Below, one piece after another: positions 53,356 through 64,000 of a stretch of DNA of 64,000 nucleotides. Below the pieces are notes generated by a model. It was not told where the DNA came from. It worked only from the letters and a program-made list of their open reading frames with translations, and searched no databases. The position numbers and the translations under genes are program-made. The stretch lies in the NCBI GenBank assembly GCA_002633005.1, contig NMRA01000030.1:132111-196110 (forward strand), given 5' to 3'. Each line of letters begins with the position of its first letter. The first letter of the stretch is position 1. This stretch comes from Phoronis australis. Its lineage: Eukaryota; Phoronida; Phoronidae.

Positions 53356-54564
53356 TTATGCTGCATGCAACAAAGACAGCTATGGTGAACATCTAGTTTA
53401 GCATTGTGCACTTTGTTGCATTGTGTTGTTTTAGTCTGATCTGTTGTGGATATTATTGGACCAATTTTATTCTTTTGTATTTTTGACATTTGTTTTTGTC
53501 CGAAAATTCTGATAAGTTTTATACACTAAAATAACAACCGTTAAATAATTCTTTGTTGTTGCCGGTGTCCTTTCAACTGTAAGTTCTGTTGTAGATTTTA
53601 CATCATAAATAGTTTGATTGGTTCACCATATTATACATACACACAGCAGTTCACATTATACATCATAAATAGATTGATAGATTCAGTATCTCACACATAC
53701 ACACGGTGGGCTCGAATTCCCGACGTTGGGGACCTTTTGCTAACAAAAGAGCAGGCAGACTAAAAAAAAATGGAAGCACCTCTGTGAATTGCGCGTTTGC
53801 GCTTATTTAGTGGGCTTTTGTCCCATTTTCTCGGACTTTTTGTCTCTCTCGGAGGCGGATCTTTTTGTCCACTTCGCCAAATGGGGGGGGCTCATTCGAG
53901 CCCCCGAGCCCCCCATGGGTGCGCACATAATAGGACTGATATACATAGTGCTGGGGGAAAAGCAGTTTGTAAGTATGACTGATATTCACACAGTGTTGGA
54001 GGGAAAGTGGGTTATAATCCCAATACACTCCTGGAGATCAAACCACAAAATGAAAATGGCACTCTTCCTGTTGGTGTGGTTAAAGCCCACCTTCAGTGAT
54101 AACATGTAAATTTAGTTCTTCCAATAAGCATCACTATGACCCTGACTATGAATTAGTCATGAAGTGACAAAAATGTAACTGGCGTTTTACGTATACTCTG
54201 GTATCCCCAGCAGATATATACTTCTTGTGCGGTAAGGGTGATTATAAGTTCAAAGCTACTATTATCTGCTGTTCTTTGATTGCTCTTTTCTCGTGGTGAC
54301 TCAGTATGGTGGGGAAAGTGCTACATCACTTAGTGGTCTTTCATGCCTGCTTGTTGACTTGGTGTTATTGCTAAATCTTTGTATCGCTCTCCCGGGGTTC
54401 GTCCTGAATAACAAGCATCTATGGTATTGTTTTTGTCTTGTTAAACTTCAGAATTCTAACTAGTGGGTGAGAACTTCCGATTTCTAATACATTTACTTTT
54501 TTGTGGATGGATTCAGTATTAGGTGACCAGTGTGGTATCAGTAGTGTTTATATTAGTCATCACT
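53356..54564 (+). other. HHAT 3' UTR and flank
   Basis: Follows the HHAT stop. No perfect AATAAA close to the stop; ataaatagtttga-type motifs occur twice (53607, 53667). The G/C hairpin repeat lies at 53703. The transcript end is not determined. Confidence 0.45.
53703..53945 (+). repeat. dispersed repeat with a G-run/C-run hairpin core, copy 1
   Basis: Begins gtgggctcgaattcccgacg and continues through ttgtccacttcgccaaatgg to a ggggggg...gagcccccgagcccccc hairpin and ggtgcgcacat. Copies are at 59567 and, diverged, at 63536. Confidence 0.75.
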
Positions 54565-55057
54565 ATAGGGCCTTTCATACTAACGTCGACGCGTCGATGG
54601 TTTGGGAAGTTGCGGTCAGTATGAACGCTTAACTCCGGTCCTGGATCGCAGTTAAAATCTCCAGTTAACATCACAGGTGGATTTAACAGCACAGCGTCGA
54701 CGCTGCGGCACAGTATGAACGCTAATTTCGGTCCAATCGAAGTGATCGCCAGGTGCCACTGTCATCGTCAACAGTTACAGGGGGTCGTCACTAATAGCTG
54801 CTTATATTTTGCTCTATTGAATAACAGCTAATCGATTTAAAAATAAGTTTAATGTCATTTAGCACATGTAAAGGTTCTCAAATTGTCTCATTGAAAAAAA
54901 TCTTAGCGTGCAGCGCTACTTTGCGATAACTTCGATGACGACAGCGTCACCAACCGTTTACTTCGATGTTCGTTATCTACCGAAGCCAGTAGTTACGGTT
55001 CAGTTTACGTCGACGCTCCGCTCAGACCGGAGTTAAGTCGATATGAAACGGCCTTAT
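54565..55057. mobile_element. MITE-like element, about 490 bp, HHAT 3' flank
   Basis: The left end atagggcctttcata is an imperfect inverse of the right end tatgaaacggccttat. Inside are several copies of cagtatgaacgc and gtcgacgc, so subterminal repeats are present. TA-rich flanks fit a TA or TATA target, not proven. Confidence 0.65.
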
Positions 55058-55109
55058 AACGGTTCACCTAACGAAAGTGTTATTCTCCTTGAGGTTTTAA
55101 CTGCAGGAT

Positions 55110-55260
55110 ATATTCACATGTCCAGACCTACCCCATGTTTTAACTGCAGCATATGTTCAGGTGTCTCTTTAGTAGACCTGTTCCATGTCACCGCAGCATA
55201 TATTCACATGTCAAAATCTGCTCCATGTTTTAAGCAGCATATATTCACATGTTCTACATA
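55110..55260 (+). repeat. degenerate ~55-60-bp tandem repeat, variable between the two blocks
   Basis: Units share gcagcatatattcacatgtc and ctccatgttttaa. The second block (60965-61080) has fewer units, so the array is a length polymorphism. Confidence 0.75.
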
Positions 55261-56799
55261 TTTCATGTTTTTAGGGGCGAAGAAAATACTCAAATGTTTT
55301 TCATTCAGACATATGCCCATTATCTTCACTTACAGGCACAGGGGATAGGCCCGTACCAGGGCCGTAGGAAGCGGGGCCGGGGGCACGGGCCCCACCAAAA
55401 ATTTTCAGGCATCAGGGTTAAACCGTGGCAACCGACATACGCGTGGGGCGGGGACAGTCGAGAAAAGAAAGACTGCTAAATGAGAGAGAAAACTCAAAAT
55501 AACATTTAACAACTCTGGGTATCAGTGAATGGTTTTACCTTTTGACGACCCTGGTCAGGACATTGTTGTGGGGTCTCTGCTTTCGCAGCACAGGTCGTCT
55601 AAATGCACTTGGAAATGATTCATTCATATATTTCGAAAAATCGCCAAAATTTGTTAAGTGAATTTTTTCGGAGCGTATTAATTTACTGGATTTTTAAATT
55701 CAGTAAGTCAATTTTGCGACTGCAAAACCATATTTTCCAGAGGCCCCTCTCTGGCAAGGGATAACGGAGACAACTGTCGCTTTTTTTCTCGAATTGTATA
55801 TCGCTTGAGAAAATTTGATGACCTGACAGATATTATCAATTGCTACACATTTCATGAAAATATAGATATTTTCACATAGAGGGGCCCCACGTCTAAAGGA
55901 GGCCATTGATGACATTCAAGTGACCACAGTTTTTATATTCATATGTCTATTGACAAATTCTTAGGGTACGCTCACGGAGAGAGGACCCAATTTTGGACTC
56001 GATTACGTCTATTTTCTTGTTTTTTGTGAAATCATGCAACCAACTTTCATGTTGAAGAAGGTCACTTCCTGCACCGTCGTCTGACCACACGACGGTGGAG
56101 TGAACTGTCACTCTTTTCCAAGCTTAATGATGCGTAGCTTTTCATAATTAAGGTGTCCAATTTCAGACGGGACCCTCTCTCGTTGGAGCAGTTCGGAGAA
56201 ATGTTCGTTTGTCCTTCTTTACATGTAAATCCGACACTGCCAAGTATTCACGAGGGAAGTTGTGATTCAAAATTTGTCAAGAAAAAACAAAACATTCGTG
56301 AACAGCACAGCAGTATCAAGACATTCAACCTAAACAATCAAAAAATGTGCAAAAATTTGGACCGCCATCGAAAGGGAGTCAGGAATTTTAAAGAACGTGA
56401 AGACCGCTGTTTTTTAATTACAGAAAAGGACTATTTCCGATGGTTAGTTATAAAATAATGTTACTGTTTCCCATATTATCACCAGAATAGTATCTCTGTT
56501 GATGATGGTTACTATGAGTTGTTTGTAAAGAATTCCCACATGTAGAAAACACTGCTGTCGAGGCTACCATTGGGGTGACCGTGCACATGTCGAACGAGTG
56601 TACCCAAATACTCGCAATAATAAACACATTGAACAAATATTTCAGCGTTGTTTTGAGGTCAAGTTATAATTCATGAACCGTTATAGATACCTCGGAAAGA
56701 GCAAAAATACACGTCACTATGAATGCCCAATCCCCCACATTCCCCCTGTTACCCGTCAAAAGTCTGCGAGTATTCATGCAGAAATTGCTTATAACATTC

Positions 56800-57500
56800 C
56801 GTTTTGATTAACAAATTCGTTGGTTTCTGATTTAAATGTTTATGTATCTACGAAAACCTACAGGTTATTGGGTGATTTTTGGCAATTAGAAGCTAATCTA
56901 AGCTAAGAAATGATGACGATTCACGAAATTTAGTTGAAGCCTGAATATAGAAAAAACTACATGAAAAATTCGATCCTCAAATAGTAAAGTGCACTTGGAC
57001 GCTTTTTGCCTATCTAAAATAGCTCTAAAAACATTGATGAAATTTGGACTCTTCCCAAAAAAATTTACTCACAATTCAAATGACAATAAATGCATTGCTT
57101 TTTGACTTCGCTACAAGATTTTTTATTTAAAGTCACTAACAGGGCAATAAAAAGGAATTAAGTAAATGCATCGCTCATGGATTTGGTTGTTAGTTTTTGA
57201 TTTACATATTTATGTATCTACGAAAGTGGACTGAGTGAGATAGGATTTTTTTGACTATTAGAAGCTAATCTTGTAAGAAATGACAATACTTCAATGAACT
57301 TAATTGCAAGCCGACATTGGGAAAATTCGATCTATCATCAGACCCCCAAATATAAAAGTACACTAAACGATTTTTGTCTATCTGAAATAAGTCTCAAGGA
57401 AATTGATGAATTTCGAACAGCTCAACAATGTGTCCTAAAATGTTCTCACAATTTATGTGACAATAAATTGTTTATTGGCTTAGGAACTAGATTACTGGGT
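56800..57500 (+). repeat. tandem pair of ~360-bp diverged units in the HHAT 3' flank
   Basis: tttatgtatctacgaaa followed by attagaagctaatct and aagaaatgacaa-like text recurs about 360-370 bases apart (56840 and 57200). The same pair is in the second block. A 76-residue open frame (57294) in the second unit has no recognisable domain. Confidence 0.6.
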
Positions 57501-57522
57501 TTAAGTTTACAAACCGTAGATN

Positions 57523-57654
57523 TTTCACGTGCAATGGAGAGACGACTTTCAGCTTTGTTAATGGTTCCGTTACTGGGTCTTTCAACGTTTGGTTACTTCT
57601 TCTTCATGGGAGGTCAAGAAGTGGGCCAACTGTATGTCAGCCGTCTGCTTGTTG
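57523..57654 (+). pseudogene. HHAT: second copy of HHAT exon 8, lacking its acceptor (assembly duplicate)
   Basis: Coding sequence identical to 51713-51844, but the copy begins one base inside the exon directly after the undetermined base at 57522, so it has no 3' splice site. The upstream bases come from the end of the first block. An open frame running from 57294 across this base is chimeric and should not be annotated as a protein. Confidence 0.88.
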
Positions 57655-58002
57655 GTAAGTACCACCATGTTTTCAACGAAATTTTGCTCGCTCAGGCATT
57701 TTGCACGGAGGTTCCTGTGCCCAGAGTTTTTTGCAGTTTGCTAGCTTATTACTTATCTGTGTGATTGCTTGGCCAAATTACCGGTAGTTACAAACACAAC
57801 ACATACTGATGATGTGAATGTAAAGTAGCTTGAAAGTTTCCAAATGTTTTATCAAGAACGAGTTTTTTGGCGAAAATGATCAGTCGCAAATCACTGAACC
57901 GTGTCTATTAAGTATCATATCATGGTGATGGGGCATAACAGTGCATGATGCGGCTTATGTAAGCTCTTGAGGTACGTCATTAGTGCAAAGATAACATACA
58001 GA

Positions 58003-58229
58003 GGCAGATCTACAGGGGGTTCAGCGGGTTTAAACCCCCCCTCCCAGGACAGGATCAAAAATCAAAATAAAATAAATAACATTGGCAGGAAAACGAAATC
58101 AGGTACAAAAACAAAAAAAATCTTACACAGGAAATGGGAAAACCCCCTTCCGACCTTCCCTCCACTTGGCGTTATGCGCCTCGGATTCGCGTGAATCCTA
58201 AACCCCCTTGCTGAAAACGTAGATCTGCC
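58003..58229. mobile_element. second copy of the ggcagatctac MITE-like element
   Basis: Perfect 11-bp terminal inverted repeats; lies within the second copy of tandem block 2. Confidence 0.65.
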
Positions 58230-59052
58230 ACTGCCTCATTTGCAGAATTTTTTGTTTTCACTACAAATTGTCCAGGAACACAACTGCACTTTGTTTAGTG
58301 TAGATGATGTTCAAATAGCACTGTTGTTTAGTTCCTGCTATACATTAGCATATAATTAGTTAGAAGCATGCAAATACATTCTTAAAAAACATGTCTGTCA
58401 GGATCAAAGTTCTTGAGCACAGAATTAGTAGCCAGCTGATTATGACCAAATGTCAAGTTGATGGACAACAGTTCACTTTTAATCTAAAAACATCATTGGG
58501 AACATAGAATACATCATGCATGATCCACAGTCAAAACAATGTAACAGGAAATAGTCACAGCAACTACATATACATGGAGACATCAACACACTGGTATAGC
58601 GGTAAATTGAGGAGAAGTTTTTCATCTGATCAGTGTTAAATAGTGACTAAAGCACATAGGTAGCCTGTTGTGGCTAAAGCAGCCTGTTGGTCAGTGATAA
58701 ATAGAGGCTAATTAAAGCACATACTGGTAGCCTGCTGGTATTTCAAAGCATATACGTCTTTCTGTTGCTTTCACTAGACAAGATTTTAACAGAGTCACGA
58801 TTAGTAGTCTGTGTTGAAGTTGCCACTGCACTCATTATTGCACTTTTCTGGCCGTTTGTTACAAGTTATCAGACTAGTCAACTATGACCAATCGTCTGGT
58901 TTTCTAGTCGGACAACACTTTGTGATCTGTGCTTGGGCTTACACTGTATTGTACAGTGTTACATTTACCTTTCTGTCTACACAGTGTCATGTTATTTCGT
59001 AACTTGTTCTTTTTACAACCTTGAAATTGTTAATTACTCCTAATCGTTACAG

Positions 59053-59141
59053 GGGGCAGCACATCAGCACTACTGGCAGTCAGCTACTTTACACAAATAC
59101 AAGTATCCATGGATATACAGAAATGGGAGGAACACCATTGA
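59053..59141 (+). pseudogene. HHAT: second copy of HHAT exon 9 with a 1-base deletion (allelic C-terminus?)
   Basis: Same acceptor and frame as 53240, with two missense changes (Ile to Val, Ile to Met). One A is missing after TGGGAGG, so the tail becomes KWEEHH followed by TGA instead of the 12-residue tail of the first copy. If the block is the other haplotype, this is a natural C-terminal variant beyond the last membrane segment. Confidence 0.8.
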
Positions 59142-59566
59142 CACCGAGGACAGTGGCAGTGACCTAATTATGCTGCATGCAACAAAGACAGCTGTGGTGA
59201 ACATCTAGTTTAGCATTGTGCACTTTGTTGCATTGTGTTGTTTTAGTCTGATCTGTTGTGGATATTATTGGACCAATTTTATTTTTTTGTATTTTTGACA
59301 TTTGTTTTTGTCCGAAAATTCTGATAAGTTTTATACACTAAACTGAAAATAACAACCTGTAATATGTTATGAATGCCTAAATAATTCATCGTTGTTGCCT
59401 GTGGCCTTTCAACTGTAAGTTCTGTTGTACTGAGATTTTACATCATAAATAGTTTGATTGGTTCTCCATATTATACATAGTACACACAGCAGTTCACATT
59501 ATACATCATAAATAGATTGATAGACTCAGTATCTCACACATACACACATCAGCCTTCAATATGGGT

Positions 59567-59800
59567 GGGCTCGAATTCCCGACGTTGGGGACCTTTTGCT
59601 AACAAAAGAGCGGGCGGACTAAAAAACGGGAGCACCTCTGTGAATTGCGCGCTTGCGCTTATTTAGTGGGCTTTTGTCCCATTTTCTCGGACTTTTTGTC
59701 TCTTTTGGGGGTGGACCTTTTTGTCCACTTCGCCAAATGGGGGGCTCATTTGAGCCCCCGAGCCCCCCTCCCCCTCGCTGGGTGCCGCGCACATGATAAG
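59567..59800 (+). repeat. dispersed G/C hairpin repeat, copy 2
   Basis: Counterpart of 53703 inside the duplicated block. Confidence 0.75.
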
Positions 59801-60429
59801 ACTGATATACATAGTGCTGGGGGAAAAGCAGTTTGTATAACTGATATACGCATGGTGTTGAATGGAAAGTGGGTTATAAACCCAATACACTCCCGGAGAT
59901 CAAACCACAAAGTGAAAATGGCACTCTTCCTGTTGGTTTGGTTAAAGCCCACCTTCAGTGACAACACATGTAAATTTAGTTCTTCCAATAAGCATCACTC
60001 TGACCCTGACTATGAAGTAATGAAGCTCACGGTGACAAAAATATAACTGGCGTTTTACGTATTGATATTTGATATACTCTGGTATCCCCAGCAGATATAT
60101 ACTTCTTGTGCGGTAAGGGTGAATATAAGTTCAAAACTACTATTATCTGCTGTTCTTTGATTGCCCTTTTCTCGTGGTGACTCAGAATGGTGGGGAAAAT
60201 GCTACATCACTTAGTGGTCTTACAATGCCTGCTTGTTGACTTGGTGTTATTGCTAAATCATTGTATCGCTATCCCGGGGTTCGTCCAGAATAACAAGAAT
60301 CGATGGCATTGTTTTTGTCCTGTTTAACTTCAGAATTCTAACTATTGGGTGAGAACTTCCGATTTCTAGCTTATGGATTCAGTATTAGGTGACCAATGCG
60401 GTATCAGTAGTGTTTATATTAGTCATCAC

Positions 60430-60924
60430 TATAGGGCCTTTCATACTAACGTCGACGCGCCGATGGTTTGGGAAGTTGCGGTCAGTATGAACGCTTAACT
60501 CCGATCCTGGACCGCAGTTAAAACCTCCAGTTAACATCACAGGTGGATTTAACAGCGCAGCGTCGACGCTGTGGCACAGTATGAACGCTAATTTCGGTCC
60601 AATCGAAGTGATCGCCAGGTGCCACTGTCATCGTCAACAGTTACAGGGGTCGTCACTAATAGCTGCTTATATTTTGCTCTATTGAATAACAACTAATCGA
60701 TTTAAAAATAAGTTTAATGTCATTTAGCACATGTAAAGGTTCTCAAATTGTATCACTGAAAAAATCTTAGCGTGCAGCGCTACTTTGCGATAACTTCGAT
60801 GACGACAGCGTCACCAACCGTTTACTTGGATGTTCGTTATCTACCGAAGCCAGTATGTACGGTTCAGTTTCCGTCGACGCTCCGGCGCTCAGACCGGAGT
60901 TAAGTCAATATGAAACGGCCTTAT
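60430..60924. mobile_element. second copy of the 490-bp MITE-like element
   Basis: Same termini and subterminal repeats; lies within the second copy of tandem block 2. Confidence 0.65.
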
Positions 60925-63350
60925 AACGGCTCACCTAACGAAAGTGTTATTCTCCTTGAGGTTTTAACTGCAGGATATATTCACATGTCCAGACCTACTC
61001 CGTGTTTTAACTGCAGCATATGTTCAGGTGTCTAGACCTGTTCCATGTCACCGCAGCATATATTCACATGTTCTACATATTCCATGTTTTTAGGGGCGAA
61101 GAAAATACTCAAATGTTTTTCATTCAGACATATGTCCATCATCTTCACTTACAGGCACAGGGGATATGCCCGTACCAGGGCCGTAGGAAGCGGGGCCGGG
61201 CCGGGGGGCACGGGCCCCACCAAAAATTTTCTGGATTCAGGAGTAAACCGTGGCAACCGACATACGCGTGGGGCGGGGACAGTCGAGAAAAGAAAGACTG
61301 CTAAATGAGAAAGAAAACTCAAAATAACATTTAACAACTCTGTATCAGTGAATGGTTTACCTTTTGACGACTCCGGCTAGGACATTTGTTGTTGGGGTCT
61401 CCGCTTTCGCAGCACAGGTCGTCTAAATGCACCTGGAAATGTGCACGTAATGATTCATTCATATATTTCGAAAAATGGACAAAATTTGTTAAGTGAAGCT
61501 TTTGCGGAGCGTATTAATTTACTGGATTTTTAAATTCAGTAAGTCAATATTGCGACTACAAAACCATATTTTCCAGAGGCCCCTCTCTGGCAAGGGATAA
61601 CGGAGACAACTGTCGCTTTTTTCTCGAATTGTATATCACTTGAGAAAAATTGATGACCTGACAGATATTATCAATTGCTGCACATTTCATGAAAATATAG
61701 ATATTTTCACATATAGGGGCCCCACGTCTGAAGGAGGCCATTGATGACATTCAAGTGACCACAGTTTTTATATTTCTATTGAAAAATTTTTGGGGTACGC
61801 TCACGGAGAGAGGACCCAATTTTGGACTCGATTACGTCTATTTTCTTGTTTTTTGTGAAATCGTGCAACCAAATTTCATGTTGAAGAAGGTCACTTCCTG
61901 CACCGTCGTCTGACCACGCGACGGTGTAGTGAACTGTCTCTCTTCTCCAAGCTAATGATGCGTAGCTTTTCATAATTAACTGAGGTGTCCGATTTTAGAC
62001 GGAACCCTCTCTCGTTGGAGCAGTTCGGAGAAATGTCCGTTTGTCCCTCTTTACATGTCAATCCGACACTGCCAAGTATTCACGAGGGAAGTTGTGATTC
62101 AAAATTTGTCAAAAAAAACCCAAAACATTCGTGCACAGCACAGCAGTATCAAGACATTCAACCCAAACAACCAAAAATGTGCAAAAATTTGGACCGCCAT
62201 TGAAAGGGAGTCAGGAATTTTAAAGAACGTGAAGACCGCTGTTTTTTAATTACAGGAAAGGACTATTTCCGATGGTTAGTTATAAAATAATGTTACTGTT
62301 TCCCATATTATCACCAGAATAGTATCTCTTTTGAAGATGGTTACTATGAGTTGTTTGTAAAGAATTCACACATGTAGAAAACACTGCTGTCGAGGCTACC
62401 ATTGGGGTGACCGTGCACATGTCGAACGAGTGTACCCAAATACTCACAATAATAAACACATTGAACAAATATTTCAGCGTTATTTTGAGATCAAGTTAAA
62501 TTCATGAACCGTTATACTATGAGATACCTCGGAAAGAGCAAAAATACACGTCACTATGAATGCCCCATCTCCCATATTCCCCGTCACCCGTCAAAAGTCT
62601 GTGAGCATACATGCGGAAATTGCTTATAACATTCTGTTTTGATTAACAAATTCTTTGGTTTCTGATTTAAATGTTTATGTATCTACGAAAACCTACAGGT
62701 TAATAGGTGATTTTTGGCAATTAGAAGCTAACCTAAGCTAAGAAATGATGACGATTCAGGAAATTTAGTTGAAGCCTGAATATAGAAAAAACTATAATCC
62801 GATCCTCAAATAGTAAAGCGCACTTGGACGCTTTTTGCCTATCTAAAATAGCTCTAAAAAACATTGATGAAATTTGGACTCTCCCAAAAAAATTTACTCA
62901 CAATTCAAATGACAATAAATGCATTGCTTTTTGACTTCGCTACAAGATTTGTTATTTAAAGTCACTAACAGGGCATTAAAAAGGAATTAAGTAAATGCAT
63001 TGCTCATGGATTTGGTTGTTAGTTTCTGATTTACATATTTATGTATCTACGAAAGTGGACTGAGTGAGAGAGGATTTTTTTGACTATTAGAAGCTAATCT
63101 TGTAAGAAATGACAATACTTCAATGAACTTAATTGCAAGCCGACATTGGGAAAATTCGATCTATCATCAGACCCCCAAATATAAAAGTACATTAAACGAT
63201 TTTTGTCTATCTGAAATAAGTCTCAAGGAAATTGATGAATTTCGAACAGCTCAACAATGTGTCCTAAAATGTTCTCACAATTTATGTGACAATAAATTGT
63301 TTATTGGCTTAGGAACTAGATTACTGGGTTTAAGTTTACAAACCGTAGAT

Positions 63351-64000
63351 TAATACTTATATAAATAAAATGAAACTTATTGGTCACCAACTTGGAAAGG
63401 TTGTCTTTGAACTTCCTTGATGTTTTTGGTGTCCAGTAGTATTGCGAAATGAATTTTTGTTCTTCAAAACTGAATTGTTTGCTTGCATTTCCCGTGTATA
63501 CTACACACAGGGCATGCGCGCATTCAGCCTAAAATATAGGGGGCTCGAATTTTTTAGGTTGTGTACCTTTTACTAAAGAAAAAAACGAATACGGGGTTTG
63601 TTCAGGGCTATCAATTGTGCATACGCCGATTCCTGCCCTTTCAGTGGACTTTTGTCTCGTTTTTCTCGCATTTTCTGTTTCTCTGAGGCGGACCTTTTTG
63701 CCCACTTTGCCATCGAGCCCCCCGACCTCCACCCCCTCCCCCCGTAGGTGCGCATGCACAGAGCACGTCATGACAGGCACACCCACGTTAAAAATAAGGT
63801 GTAACCATGCAGTAGGCCTGCTTAGAATCACAGTTACCCACGGGAACTGAATTTGAACCCCAGACGTTGAAGTGTGTACATTTTTGGGACACGATCTGTA
63901 TCATTTTCCCCAGCAACCAGAAACTGGACTACCGGCTGTGTTTCATCAAGGGATTCTGAAACGGCCACAAAGGCATTCACACCAGGCACCTCGGGACCTC
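63351..64000. other. unique flank beyond the duplicated block
   Basis: An aaataaaatg polyadenylation-like motif lies at about 63363. The diverged G/C hairpin repeat is at 63536. No gene seen. Confidence 0.5.
63536..63765 (+). repeat. dispersed G/C hairpin repeat, diverged copy 3 outside the duplicated block
   Basis: Shares gggctcgaatt, the cttttgtc/ttttctcg phrase, ggcggacctttttgcccact and gagccccccgacc with the other two copies. Being outside the tandem block, it shows that the sequence is a dispersed family. Confidence 0.7.

Larger units (their letters stand above)
51713..57521. repeat. tandem block 2, first copy (HHAT exons 8-9 and 3' flank)
   Basis: Runs from inside exon 8 to aaaccgtagat. 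It recurs at 57523-63350 with an offset of about 5.81 kb, scattered substitutions and small indels. Confidence 0.92.
57523..63350. repeat. tandem block 2, second copy
   Basis: Starts inside exon 8 with no acceptor and ends with the same aaaccgtagat, after which unique sequence begins. Divergence looks like a few percent, concentrated in indels and VNTRs, as expected for two haplotypes of a polymorphic species. Confidence 0.92.

Noticed and set aside
57294-57764. 156-residue open frame joining flank sequence to HHAT exon 8
   Set aside because: It crosses the undetermined base at the duplication junction and reads through the exon 8 donor; it is a product of the assembly.

Overview
This is animal nuclear DNA: two spliced, conserved genes with GT-AG introns, large repeat-filled introns and several transposon families. 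The species cannot be fixed from the window. High allelic divergence and repeat style suggest a marine invertebrate (hemichordate, amphioxus or mollusc are possible), but this is inference.

Two genes lie head to head. On the minus strand, 29377 to 12738, is a complete eight-exon gene for an ADP-ribosylarginine hydrolase (ARH1/ADPRH family). The eight exons were assembled by splice sites and reading phase and give 1056 nt, 351 residues plus stop. On the plus strand, 30570 to 53355, is a complete nine-exon gene for a Hedgehog acyltransferase (HHAT, MBOAT family); the exons give 1602 nt, 533 residues plus stop. About 1.2 kb separates the two start codons and is a candidate shared promoter (ETS-like and CCAAT motifs, a duplicated ~42-bp segment). 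No functional partnership of the two proteins is implied.

Layout: 1-12.7 kb has no gene I can support, only repeats and weak transposon relics. 12.7-29.4 kb is ADPRH; its first intron holds a decayed Ty3/Gypsy element (28892-26402, minus strand) and its other introns hold minisatellites and a repeat family rich in CTCF-like core motifs. 29.4-30.6 kb is the intergenic region. 30.6-53.4 kb is HHAT, with foldback elements, a 27-bp minisatellite and a dead mariner transposon in its introns. 53.4-64 kb is the HHAT 3' flank plus a second copy of its last two exons.

Two blocks are present twice in tandem: 45729-48281 with 48283-50262 (HHAT exon 7) and 51713-57521 with 57523-63350 (HHAT exons 8-9). 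In both cases a single undetermined base lies exactly at the junction. This is the signature of overlapping contig ends, probably two haplotypes, that were not merged. I read the second copies as assembly duplicates or alleles, not as a real exon duplication. The alleles differ by synonymous changes, minisatellite copy number, a ~540-bp deletion in the mariner relic, and a 1-base deletion that changes the HHAT C-terminus.

The most unusual observation is a 37-bp minisatellite whose units each copy the 3' splice junction of ADPRH exon 7, giving about 18 tandem acceptor-like sites just upstream of the true one.
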